Assembly (NCBI GenBank): GCA_019416685.1
Contig: DXWV01000086.1
Span: 1-13,607 of the forward strand
Length of the DNA: 13,607 nucleotides
From: Bacteroides sp.
GTDB taxonomy: Bacteria; Bacteroidota; Bacteroidia; Bacteroidales; Bacteroidaceae
Direction: 5' to 3'
Shown: piece after piece, positions 7,374 to 13,607 of the stretch
Layout of the letters: the number at the start of each line of letters is the position of its first letter
Position numbering within the stretch: the stretch's first letter is position 1
The notes under the pieces: generated by a model
Seen by the model: the letters and a program-made list of their open reading frames with translations, nothing else
What the model was told of the DNA's origin: nothing
The model's database searches: none
Made by a program: the position numbers and the translations under genes

Positions 7374-7405
7374 AAGAGGGCTAAGGCCGAAGCCACAGCC
7401 CTCTT
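7374..7405 (-). promoter_or_regulatory. UUCG-tetraloop hairpin between major capsid and connector genes
   Basis: Nine-base arms AAGAGGGCT and AGCCCTCTT pair perfectly. They enclose a small internal mismatch and an inner GGC-UUCG-GCC stem-loop, one of the most stable RNA tetraloop contexts. In the mRNA the hairpin begins 23 bases after the capsid TAA and ends 14 bases before the connector ATG. The bases after it (CTAATCTTGTAAC) are only weakly U-rich, so strong intrinsic termination is doubtful. Partial termination, 3'-end protection of capsid mRNA, or a cap on initiation of the next gene are alternatives. Confidence 0.75.
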
Positions 7406-7428
7406 AAATTAATATTCAAATTTGGTTA

Positions 7429-8580
7429 TTATGCTTCTGCAGGCGCTGCCTTTTTCTTAGCAATTGCGAAAGCTTCTGGCCGAGCTACAACAATGTCATA
7501 CTTCGAGTTTAATGTAAATTTGGTTTCATTTGTATCTGCAAGTGATTTATCATCAATCGTCAATCGCATTTTACCCCATTGCCCGATACCTGCATTAGAA
7601 AAGACTCCAAAGCCAAGCTCGCCAGCCTTCATATAGTTTGTCATCAGTACCGGGTAACCGTTCATCATACCATCTTTAAGTACCATTTCAGGTGATCCGT
7701 CTTCAATGCGAGTAGTTTTCAGCTTCCCATAAACTTTAGGACTACACACATAGGCGGCTGTCCCGTCTGAAACATCTATACCCGCATCCATTACATCTGT
7801 TTCTAATGAAACCACGTTTTCAAACGTTAATGCGCTCTCGTACTCAACATTAGGTGTTTCTTTTGCAAAAACACCATTAGAAGCACGGCCTACTTTTTCG
7901 CTTGAAAACATTACTTTGTTGAGTAAACGAGAGACCGATAACGACAATTGCTCAACAGAAATTTCAAACAATGCATCATTAGTCTGATCGATTGCGTCAT
8001 TTGAAACAGGAATAGAAATACCAACACGCCACGGACTGGCCTTCAAGTTGCTGATATCAAGTTTCGTAGGATTAAGCTTTGCGTTTTCGCCCTCAATGGT
8101 TGCTTCAACTGCCGCCAAAGTTGGGAAAATGAGTTCACCTACTAAACCGTACTGCATTTTAATACCCAACTTACTAACAATAAGCCCTTTCTCTAACGGC
8201 TTAATAACATCTCCAATGGTTGTAGGAACCATTGAATCCGCCGCCGCAGTATCAGTAATAACCGGAGCACTTTCCGCTCTTGATGCAAATGTAATACCTT
8301 TAGCATCCGCAAAACCGCCATAATCCGCTAAAGAACGGCTATTACAGATATCAAACAAAGCTTTCGCAAACACAGTCTTTTTATCTACTGTTAAACCTGC
8401 TCTCTTATCAGTCTCCAAGCTTCGCAATGCTTCGTCAATGGCAAGCTGATTCTTTCGGGACAACAGATCGTTAAATTGTTCTTGTTCGGGCTCTGTAAGG
8501 CTTCTTTCTTCACCTTTTGCCACTGATAATAAATTTCTCATTTGCTCTTTGATAAGAGAGATTTCTTCTAACTTTGTCAT
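7429..8580 (-). CDS. Major capsid protein, HK97 gp5 fold, 383 aa
   Basis: This is the shell subunit. Residues 1 to about 100 form a charged, helical delta-domain (EEISLIKEQMRNLLSVAKGE, then LTEPEQEQFNDLLSRKNQLA) that serves as built-in scaffold and should be removed by the adjacent prohead protease. The likely cut lies in the linker around residues 95-112. The mature part opens with VPTTIGDVIKPLEKGLIVSK, typical of the HK97 N-arm. It continues with FPTLAAVEATIEGENAKLNP, SPWRVGISIPVSNDAI (spine helix region), NGYPVLMTNYMKAG and DIVVARPEAFAIAKKK at the C-terminus. The length matches HK97 (about 385 aa). It starts one base after the protease TGA. Whether it forms covalent Lys-Asn cross-links cannot be judged from the sequence alone. 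Confidence 0.93.
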   Translation of the reverse strand: MTKLEEISLIKEQMRNLLSVAKGEERSLTEPEQEQFNDLLSRKNQLAIDEALRSLETDKRAGLTVDKKTVFAKALFDICNSRSLADYGGFADAKGITFASRAESAPVITDTAAADSMVPTTIGDVIKPLEKGLIVSKLGIKMQYGLVGELIFPTLAAVEATIEGENAKLNPTKLDISNLKASPWRVGISIPVSNDAIDQTNDALFEISVEQLSLSVSRLLNKVMFSSEKVGRASNGVFAKETPNVEYESALTFENVVSLETDVMDAGIDVSDGTAAYVCSPKVYGKLKTTRIEDGSPEMVLKDGMMNGYPVLMTNYMKAGELGFGVFSNAGIGQWGKMRLTIDDKSLADTNETKFTLNSKYDIVVARPEAFAIAKKKAAPAEA

Positions 8581-8581
8581 G

Positions 8582-9181
8582 TCAAATTAAATTTTTAAGT
8601 GTTGCTAATTGAGTTAAATAATCGTTATCTTTATTTCGTATCATAGCTTCGATATCGTCCATACTTCTCACTGTGACATCTGTTCCATAAAATGCGGGAT
8701 CAGATACCGGAGATACATCTGCTATACGATCTATTTTATGTACTATACGCAATAACATTCCATTTTTCTTTGAGTAAGTAACCTTACCCTTGTCTCTGTC
8801 ATCAGTAAAATATCTAAATGACGAACCGAAAATATCACCACGCTTTATCATTTCTACAGCGAAGTCGCCATCAACTGTATGTGGAGAATCAAACATATAT
8901 TTCAGTCCGTAATCGTCAAGTGAAAGAGAAAGAGAGCCAGAACCGTATCGCCAACGGGCTAATAGTCTGTTCGCATCGTGTTCTAGTACAGCCTTTATAT
9001 CGCAATTCATTAACAATTCTTCCGTAACCGCACCTCTTTCTATAACTTCAATAAAAGTGAGCTTTCTTTGAGGTTCATAGATAACTTTACTTTCCTGATT
9101 AAATACAATTCCATACCCCTCAATTATTCTTTCTTCGGTAATCTTTGGCGCTCCTAGTTCTGTAAAACTTCGTATTTCCAT
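8582..9181 (-). CDS. Prohead protease, HK97 gp4 family, 199 aa
   Basis: This is a serine protease of the herpesvirus-assemblin-like U35 family. It is packaged inside the prohead and cleaves the scaffold domain from the capsid protein, then itself. The protein starts MEIRSFTELG and has the family strand RIIEGYGIVFNQES (about 18-31). The catalytic His is likely H68 in AVLEHDANRLLARW. The nucleophile is likely a Ser in IFGSSFRYF (S120/S121). The closing motif ADVSPVSDPAFYGTDV (about 154-169) matches the family's 'd.spV..pAY..t'. Portal, protease and capsid in that order is the HK97 arrangement. Twenty-two bases separate it from portal and one base from capsid. Confidence 0.92.
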   Translation of the reverse strand: MEIRSFTELGAPKITEERIIEGYGIVFNQESKVIYEPQRKLTFIEVIERGAVTEELLMNCDIKAVLEHDANRLLARWRYGSGSLSLSLDDYGLKYMFDSPHTVDGDFAVEMIKRGDIFGSSFRYFTDDRDKGKVTYSKKNGMLLRIVHKIDRIADVSPVSDPAFYGTDVTVRSMDDIEAMIRNKDNDYLTQLATLKNLI

Positions 9182-9203
9182 TGTTTTATATCACTGTTTA
9201 ACT

Positions 9204-10502
9204 TTATGTTTTTTCTTCTGTATTTGGTTGCTCGCCTTTTCCATTAGGATTATCGCCACGAATTTTAACAGAATCGATAGGAGCTACATTACAACTCATA
9301 AACACCGTATCTCCACCCGGAATAGGTTCTTTATCTTCACGAGCTACGCGCCACTCGTTGACCGTTGAAACGCCGTATTGTATCTCTTTCTCCATGCAAG
9401 CGGTTTGAGTGGCTATATCGGTTTTATAGAGAGCCTTCCGATCAAATTCGATTTTATAAATACCAGAAACGGGGCGAGGAATCAGCTTTGCATTAAACTC
9501 TGCCTCTATACGGCATAAAATCGGATCAAGTGTATCAGCTAAAAAGGCAACCTGACTCATTTCAGAAGCTTTATAGTTTTGCGTTTGCCCGGAGAATACT
9601 TTGTCAGGATGTACTCCGTAAAAACGACAGAGGTCGAATACGGAAAATTTCTTTTGCTCCATTAATTGAGCATCCACCGGACTAATAGAAAGCTGTTGAA
9701 ATCGCATATCTCCACTAACAGAAGCTATATTTTGCCCCTTCTTAAATTGCGCATCAAGCCTATTGCCTACTGTTTCTGTCTGTTCGTCTGTGAGACTAGA
9801 AAGCCCTCTGGCCTCACCTTTCACACCAGAAATTACTCCTTTAACAGGCGCGCCATTCTGAAAAGTTTCTAAGCTCTGTTTATCTGCACTTGCCGCTACT
9901 GAAAATCCGGTTACCGCATAAGATATTACGCTCACTCCTGTATACCCACCGTCGAGACTTTTATTTTTAATATGTATGACATCATTAGACTCGTAAGTTC
10001 CGTATATAAAGTTTATTGGGTCACAAATCGTATAAACGTTCCTTATCTTATCGTAAAAAACGGAGCCGTTAGAACAAAGAATAAGCTCTGAAACATCACC
10101 GAAAACTCTACGAATAAAAATATAAGCATTACCTTGATTTAACATCTGAATGATCGCGTTACACATAGTATCGTAACTATTCATCCTTTTGCTTGATTTC
10201 TTTGTTAGCAGATAATGAAGTTCATTCTCTGTATCTACCGCATAATTTCCTGCAGGTCGTTTTCTCTTTATATGAAACGGAAGTGAAGCAATAGTACCCG
10301 ACAGAATATCGGTACACCTAAATGCTGTTGATAAACGCATAGCTTGCTCAGGTGTTTTCACTGAAACAGGCTGTTCACGCGTTGAGCCACCCACTACTTC
10401 AAGAGTTTTTTCAGGAGGTTTATTATCTGCCTCTGCATCACTAGACAAAGAACGTTTACTATCTTTGCCTACACTAAAACCAATATTAAAACTTAAATTC
10501 AT
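9204..10502 (-). CDS. Portal protein, HK97 gp3 family, 432 aa
   Basis: This is the dodecameric portal at one capsid vertex, through which DNA enters and leaves and to which terminase and connectors dock. Family landmarks are visible in order. AMRLSTAFRCTDILSGTIAS and LPFHIKRK (about 55-81) form the N-terminal wing; MNSYDTMCNAIIQMLNQGNA and YIFIRR follow (about 106-131). After the stem come FDLCRFYGVHPDKVFSGQTQ (about 290-309) and SEMSQVAFLADTLDPILCRI (about 314-333). The end contains the 'GGDTVFMSCNVAPID' segment typical of this family. The C-terminal tail is polar and probably disordered. It begins six bases after the large terminase stop, so the two genes are almost certainly cotranscribed. 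Confidence 0.93.
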   Translation of the reverse strand: MNLSFNIGFSVGKDSKRSLSSDAEADNKPPEKTLEVVGGSTREQPVSVKTPEQAMRLSTAFRCTDILSGTIASLPFHIKRKRPAGNYAVDTENELHYLLTKKSSKRMNSYDTMCNAIIQMLNQGNAYIFIRRVFGDVSELILCSNGSVFYDKIRNVYTICDPINFIYGTYESNDVIHIKNKSLDGGYTGVSVISYAVTGFSVAASADKQSLETFQNGAPVKGVISGVKGEARGLSSLTDEQTETVGNRLDAQFKKGQNIASVSGDMRFQQLSISPVDAQLMEQKKFSVFDLCRFYGVHPDKVFSGQTQNYKASEMSQVAFLADTLDPILCRIEAEFNAKLIPRPVSGIYKIEFDRKALYKTDIATQTACMEKEIQYGVSTVNEWRVAREDKEPIPGGDTVFMSCNVAPIDSVKIRGDNPNGKGEQPNTEEKT

Positions 10503-10508
10503 GTCGTG

Positions 10509-12218
10509 TTATGTATGGTTATTAAATAAATAATATGTCATTAAGTTAGTTATCGTAGAATCAATCTTACTATTGTGAGTCCTTTTGATAGGCTTTTTAT
10601 TCATGTTTCTATCTTCATCCAAAACTGCATTAGAAAAACAGTAGGGCGTTATGGGATTGGGATCGAATGTTTGTTTGTTACGATACAATGCCAGTTCAAA
10701 CGATTCAACAGGGCTTGTGAATGTTCCATACGTCTGCTTTACAGGCTTAATATAGTCACTTGCACCACTCGCGGACGCAGACAATAAGTTAACAAACTCA
10801 GCCGATTTGTACGGATCATAACCAATCCCAAGTATTTGTAAATACTTTGCTCGGGCCAGAATATCATTCGCGATCATCTCATAATCAATTACTTCACCCG
10901 GACATAGCTTTAAATAACCTGAATTCGCCCACCCTTCATACAATTCACGGTTAGGATGATTCCGTAAGGCTCCTTCGGGAAAATAGTAATCCGTAACAGA
11001 GTGGAACGATCCGGAATCAGGTGAATAGATATTGTATGTGACTGTCGAAAAGTCATCACGTACTGATAAATCAACACCTACCATCGTAGGAGGGTTACTC
11101 TTGATATTTTCTACCTTGATCGCGTTATATCGCTCTTCAATTTGTTTTGCCTCGATCCAAACGGTATTAGCATTGGAAGCAAAGATATTTAATAACTTTG
11201 TGCGGAACTCGAGTGCATCTTCTGCACTATATAATGCTTTTTGGAATGCTTCTCTATAAAAATCTTCATAAACAGTTATACCTAAATGTGGTTGAACCTT
11301 TCGCCATGTTGCCGGGTCGCCTTCTTCATCGTCTATGTCCGGCTCGAAAATATGTGCGAAAATCGAATCGTTTTCAGCCTCACCACGTAGAATTGATTTA
11401 TACATGGCAAGCATCTTAGTAAATGGAGTTGTATGCTTATCTGAGGCAGTTGTTATTACAATAGTTAAAGGGTTGAGCCGTGCGCCCATTGAAGAAGTTA
11501 GAACATTCTTCAATGCTGCGCTATCGGCTTGTGAATACTCGTCTACGATTACTGTGCTTGCATTAAGCCCGTCTAGTTTATCCGGAGTAGATGCCAAACA
11601 TCGCGCAAAAGATGTTTTTCCCTTTATTTTGTTATTAATTATCTCTCTGTTAATCTTGAAGCGTCGTAGCCTACGGTCAAGTGCTTTTAAAATATTACGG
11701 ATTTCGTCAAAGCAAATCTTTGCCTGATTATAAGAGTTTGCCGCTACGTAAGCCTGAGCATTCGCGTCACCAAATAACAAATCGAATACCGCTAAACTGG
11801 CTATGCTTGTCGTTTTACTGAATTTACGAGGAACAAATAACAGAGCGTCACGAATTAGGCGTTTGTTTGTTCCCGGTCTGTAAAAGCCTAGAATATTCGA
11901 GAACTGGAATACTTGAACAGGAGTTAACTTATAGCGTGTCAATCCTTGTGTTCCGGAGAATTTCAACTTTTCATAAAACACAGTAAACCGCCGAACTTTA
12001 CAAGGGCGAAAATCATACTTATCCAGCAGATAGAAAAAGCGGCGGATTGCAAGTAACTCGTATAGGTTGTGTGCATCCGGATTACTGATACAATTCGTTA
12101 TATATATATTTAATCGTATATCTGCTTTATCAAGTTGATAAAAACCAATATCAATAGAACGTAATAGCTCGATAGTATCAGCTTTTAAACGTATGAGATC
12201 ATCCTTATTCGTCATCAT
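10509..12218 (-). CDS. terL: Terminase large subunit, 569 aa
   Basis: This is the packaging motor, an ATPase plus nuclease that cuts concatemeric DNA and pumps it into the prohead. A Walker A-like RKFSKTT lies at 131-137, a relaxed form of the RKxGKS/T loop of the Terminase_1 family. Walker B VIVDE is at 223-227, where E227 would be catalytic. The coupling motif TTAS is at 256-259. The RNase H-like nuclease domain shows its three acidic positions: D383 in GVDLSVRDD, D468 in GIGYDPYKS, and D553 in HNSKIDSTITNLM. All key residues appear intact. The start is either ATG at 12218 or the next codon, also ATG; both overlap the small terminase gene (14 bases for the first). The length is normal for the family. 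Confidence 0.95.
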   Translation of the reverse strand: MMTNKDDLIRLKADTIELLRSIDIGFYQLDKADIRLNIYITNCISNPDAHNLYELLAIRRFFYLLDKYDFRPCKVRRFTVFYEKLKFSGTQGLTRYKLTPVQVFQFSNILGFYRPGTNKRLIRDALLFVPRKFSKTTSIASLAVFDLLFGDANAQAYVAANSYNQAKICFDEIRNILKALDRRLRRFKINREIINNKIKGKTSFARCLASTPDKLDGLNASTVIVDEYSQADSAALKNVLTSSMGARLNPLTIVITTASDKHTTPFTKMLAMYKSILRGEAENDSIFAHIFEPDIDDEEGDPATWRKVQPHLGITVYEDFYREAFQKALYSAEDALEFRTKLLNIFASNANTVWIEAKQIEERYNAIKVENIKSNPPTMVGVDLSVRDDFSTVTYNIYSPDSGSFHSVTDYYFPEGALRNHPNRELYEGWANSGYLKLCPGEVIDYEMIANDILARAKYLQILGIGYDPYKSAEFVNLLSASASGASDYIKPVKQTYGTFTSPVESFELALYRNKQTFDPNPITPYCFSNAVLDEDRNMNKKPIKRTHNSKIDSTITNLMTYYLFNNHT

Positions 12219-12558
12219 CAGCCTTGTTTACTTCATTAATTAAATCGGTAACCTCGTCATCATCGGAAGAAGAAAGCGTCTGTAATGTAAGGCCTAATTC
12301 CCGTAACTGCTTACGAGTTACTTCGAGAGAATCAAATAAAACTTTAAAAGAAGGATGTGCAACCAGTTTTTTATTGCCTTCACGCGAAACTTCAATTACA
12401 TATGATTTTTTCTTTTTAGTAATGTCATTAAGAGCGATTTTAAACGCAACATAAGAGCCTGCACAAAGAGATATACATAATTCTAAATCTTCTGTATATG
12501 TTCCTTGTGATTCCATCGCGGTACGAATCTTTTCTTTGATGTCATCTAAATCGATCAT
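12205..12558 (-). CDS. terS: Terminase small subunit, P27-like, 117 aa
   Basis: The protein recognises the packaging site on phage DNA and hands it to the large terminase. Pattern features of the P27 family are present. An N-terminal helix containing YTEDLELCISLCAGSYVAFK (about 21-40) is followed by a short strand pair, VIEVSREGNKKLVAHPSFKV (about 54-73), which corresponds to the 'g....hP.....' step. The helix SLEVTRKQLRELGLT (about 77-91) ends in the family's 'r.ll.elGLtp' motif. The C-terminus is very acidic (SSSDDDE, ADDDE), as often seen where the protein contacts the large subunit. It is the first gene after a 274-base non-coding stretch and overlaps terL by 14 bases. Confidence 0.85.
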   Translation of the reverse strand: MIDLDDIKEKIRTAMESQGTYTEDLELCISLCAGSYVAFKIALNDITKKKKSYVIEVSREGNKKLVAHPSFKVLFDSLEVTRKQLRELGLTLQTLSSSDDDEVTDLINEVNKADDDE

Positions 12559-12765
12559 GTTTTTATATGCTTTTTACACATATGAAAACATGGTAAGTAT
12601 TTGGTAGCGCGTAAGTTTACAGTAGAAGAGTTAACCCCCAACGTATACCCCCTCATTTTGAAAATTATTCGCGCGTGTAAAAAATAGAGGAAGTGGGTTT
12701 AAACGATACAGGCCAGAAATAAAAAAACCGCCCCCCCTCATTGAGGTGAAGCGATTAAAATATAG

Positions 12766-12781
12766 AATAAAATATTTTATT
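12766..12781. repeat. Perfect 16-bp AT palindrome
   Basis: AATAAAATATTTTATT is its own reverse complement. It lies about 12 bases downstream of the TATAAT-like element at 12798-12793, so if that is a promoter the palindrome falls just past the start of transcription, where an operator could sit. Because it is pure A/T in an AT-rich genome, chance is a serious alternative. Confidence 0.3.
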
Positions 12782-12792
12782 AATTAAGGTCC

Positions 12793-12821
12793 ATTATATA
12801 CAAAAAAAATCACCGAAACAA
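12793..12821 (-). promoter_or_regulatory. Possible promoter for the terminase-to-tail operon
   Basis: On the minus strand, TTGTTT (12821-12816) and TATAAT (12798-12793) are separated by exactly 17 bases. It lies immediately after the HNH stop and points to terS. Against it, the Bacteroidota primary sigma factor prefers a TTTG / TAnnTTTG pair, and I see no good copy of that pair in this gap. The element is therefore weakly supported. Confidence 0.27.
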
Positions 12822-12832
12822 ACAAAATAATT

Positions 12833-13168
12833 TTACTCTTTCAAATACTTATCTGCAAACCTCTCTGTTACCCGTTTATTATTCGCCTGAATCGCCTCTT
12901 TCGAATGACTGAACGCACGTCGATGTATCTCAGCGTGGCACGGATGGCATAAACTTTCCAAATTCGAGTAATTAAACATTAACTGCCTCATGCCAAACTC
13001 ATGTGGTACAGATTCCACCGGGACAATGTGATGTACCTCTGTAGCAAGTGTACTAAGCTTCCTTTTCTCACATTCCTCACAAATCGGATTAGAACGCAGC
13101 TTATCAGCACGAAGAGCTTTCCACCTCGCCGAGTTAATCATTTTAATGTAGTATGGGTTTCGACTCAT
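12833..13168 (-). CDS. HNH endonuclease, packaging-associated, 111 aa
   Basis: This is a small HNH nuclease of the HK97 gp74 type, which cooperates with the terminase in cutting DNA at the packaging site. The N-terminus ends in a Trp helix (INSARWKALRADKLR). The zinc knuckle is formed by C30-x-x-C33 and C74-x-x-C77. The catalytic core is VHHIVP with H46/H47. N69 in NYSNLESLCHPCH supplies the central Asn, and H78 or H82 (CHAEIH) the last His. All elements of the fold are intact and the length is usual. It starts six bases after a 51-aa gene and is followed by the 274-base gap that probably holds the site it helps to process. Genes of this type in such a position are conserved phage parts rather than homing elements. 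Confidence 0.93.
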   Translation of the reverse strand: MSRNPYYIKMINSARWKALRADKLRSNPICEECEKRKLSTLATEVHHIVPVESVPHEFGMRQLMFNYSNLESLCHPCHAEIHRRAFSHSKEAIQANNKRVTERFADKYLKE

Positions 13169-13174
13169 TGTATT

Positions 13175-13330
13175 CTAATTCAATTGTTCATAAATAAATA
13201 ATATCCTATCACATTGATACAATCTATGTAACTCGCTTCGCGTTATTTCTATATCCTCTGTCTCAATCCCGACAGGATGCATATCGGACACATCGCCCGA
13301 TATGCATTTTATTTGACTTATCAGATACAT
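13175..13330 (-). CDS. Small hypothetical protein, 51 aa
   Basis: An ATG at 13330-13328 opens 51 codons ending at TAG (13177-13175). The protein begins MYLISQIKCI and ends DRILFIYEQLN, and the middle reads ETEDIEITRSELHRLYQCD. I recognise no family; the 'e.i.itrseL.rL' stretch looks like a short strand followed by a helix, as in many small phage proteins. Support for a real gene comes from packing: it starts nine bases after the upstream 67-aa gene stops and ends six bases before the HNH start, filling the gap exactly. It has no cysteine pair, signal peptide or membrane segment. Its coding sequence contains a perfect 11-bp inverted repeat. Chance cannot be fully excluded at this length. Confidence 0.6.
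   Translation of the reverse strand: MYLISQIKCISGDVSDMHPVGIETEDIEITRSELHRLYQCDRILFIYEQLN
13277..13307. repeat. 11-bp perfect inverted repeat within the 51-aa gene
   Basis: On the plus strand the arms ATGCATATCGG (13277-13287) and CCGATATGCAT (13297-13307) enclose the nine-base loop ACACATCGC. On the plus strand the right arm runs into TTTATTT, so it could act as a terminator for antisense transcripts. On the minus strand, the direction of the genes, no U-tract follows. It could also be a protein-binding site or an mRNA hairpin. Confidence 0.6.
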
Positions 13331-13339
13331 ATAGCTTTT

Positions 13340-13543
13340 CTATACATGTTGTTTTAGTTCACTTTTAGGTTTATAATCCCATCCGTTCAGGCCATATGTT
13401 TTTTTACGTATAGTCTCTTCGTTCCAACTCTGATCTATTTTATCAGCGGTTCCGTCATGATTGTTTCGATACAGCTTAAAACTACCCATATGCCGACGAT
13501 AGAAATAATCCGGTTCTTTTTGTGTTCGATTAGTTTTATTCAT
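13340..13543 (-). CDS. Small hypothetical protein, 67 aa
   Basis: This is a hydrophilic basic protein starting MNKTNRTQKEPDYFYRRHMG and ending KPKSELKQHV. The central part, GSFKLYRNNHDGTADKIDQS followed by NEETIRKKTYGLNGWDYKPK, reads like the small 'y.vy......kigk.F.s.eeA...vy.LNGW.yk' proteins found between early and late genes in Bacteroidota phages. I do not know a function for them. No membrane segment, zinc motif or helix-turn-helix is apparent. It follows the preceding partial gene by 12 bases and precedes the 51-aa gene by nine bases, so it is probably part of the same transcript. The start at 13543 is the only ATG near the open-frame beginning. Confidence 0.72.
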   Translation of the reverse strand: MNKTNRTQKEPDYFYRRHMGSFKLYRNNHDGTADKIDQSWNEETIRKKTYGLNGWDYKPKSELKQHV

Positions 13544-13555
13544 TACTAAATTGTT

Positions 13556-13607
13556 TTACGCAAATTGTTCTTTGATTTTTGACATTATGTAATCAAAATG
13601 TTCTCTA
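13556..13607 (-). CDS. 3' end of an unidentified gene (partial)
   Basis: One frame is open from the window edge to TAA at 13558-13556 and encodes REHFDYIMSKIKEQFA. The helical, charged ending and the 12-base spacing to the next ATG are what a cotranscribed upstream gene would show. Sixteen residues are too few to identify it, and an open run this short could be chance. Confidence 0.45.
   Translation of the reverse strand, partial: REHFDYIMSKIKEQFA

Larger units (their letters stand above)
12559..12832. other. Non-coding region between HNH and terS; candidate cos/pac site
   Basis: This is the longest gap without a credible gene in the window. In otherwise AT-rich DNA it carries several GC-rich tracts. 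CCCCCTCATT (plus strand) occurs twice, at 12648-12657 and 12733-12742. A further C5 run lies at 12635-12639, and there are two GCGCGT motifs at 12607-12612 and 12671-12676. In HK97-type phages with an HNH gene beside the terminases, the cohesive-end or pac site commonly lies next to terS, and G/C-tract repeats upstream of terS are frequent. The cos/pac role is inferred from these two facts. The region also contains a possible promoter (12793-12821) and an AT palindrome (12766-12781). Confidence 0.45.

Noticed and set aside
11335..11727. A 130-codon plus-strand open frame antisense to the large terminase.
   Set aside because: It lies wholly inside a gene with intact ATPase and nuclease motifs, has no recognisable domain, and no plus-strand gene is otherwise present.
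12631..12741. A 36-codon minus-strand frame (MRGGGFFISG...) in the HNH-terS gap.
   Set aside because: Its composition is driven by G-tracts and a T7 run, it leaves long gaps to both neighbours, and the region is better explained as a packaging or regulatory site. A coding role is not excluded, only unsupported.
12721..12750. Possible intrinsic terminator: CCTC-AAT-GAGG followed by a G-tract and seven T on the minus strand.
   Set aside because: The stem is only about four pairs with a three-base loop and is separated from the T-run by a G-tract, so it is too weak to call. It is kept as part of the non-coding region.

Overview
The window is the late structural module of a tailed phage or prophage, a siphovirus of the HK97 head type. 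The likely host is a member of the Bacteroidota, possibly a gut Bacteroidales. This assignment rests on the low G+C content, the lack of Shine-Dalgarno-like sequence before the starts (AT-rich leaders instead), the 'FATGGIVPG...SGEMILN' tape-measure C-terminus, and tail proteins of a style I associate with Bacteroides-type prophages. It is an inference from sequence character, not from a database match. Every gene I accept lies on the minus strand, so transcription runs from high to low coordinates.

Layout in transcription order. From 13607 to 13175 there is the 3' end of an unidentified gene, a 67-aa protein and a 51-aa protein, all tightly packed. An HNH endonuclease follows (13168-12833). 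A 274-bp non-coding stretch (12832-12559) then separates it from the terminase genes; it holds G-tracts, short repeats, a palindrome and a possible promoter, and it is the best candidate for the cos/pac packaging region. Next come small terminase (P27-like), large terminase, portal, prohead protease and major capsid protein. Four connector or tail-completion genes follow: gp6-like, head-tail joining, gp10-like and DUF3168-like. The tail genes are major tail protein, a G/GT tail-assembly chaperone pair, tape measure, an 808-aa tail-tip/hub candidate, and the 5' part of a further tail protein cut off by the window edge.

The genes work as an assembly line. HNH and the terminases cut and pump DNA through the portal into a shell built by the capsid protein with its N-terminal scaffold domain, which the protease removes. 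The connector proteins close the head and join the tail. The tail tube polymerises around the tape measure with help from the chaperones.

The most informative non-textbook features are these. (1) A nine-A slippery site at 5070-5062, with an open -1 frame, should produce a 207-aa GT chaperone fusion. (2) Two related GAGGGC/GCCCTC hairpins lie directly after the two most abundant products, major capsid and major tail protein, and just before the next start codons. (3) The cos/pac candidate region lies upstream of the terminases. (4) A 51-aa gene sits in the gap before HNH and contains a perfect 11-bp inverted repeat. I see no integrase, repressor, lysis gene, tRNA, CRISPR array, IS element or defence system. 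The window is largely a well-understood phage morphogenesis cluster rather than a new system.
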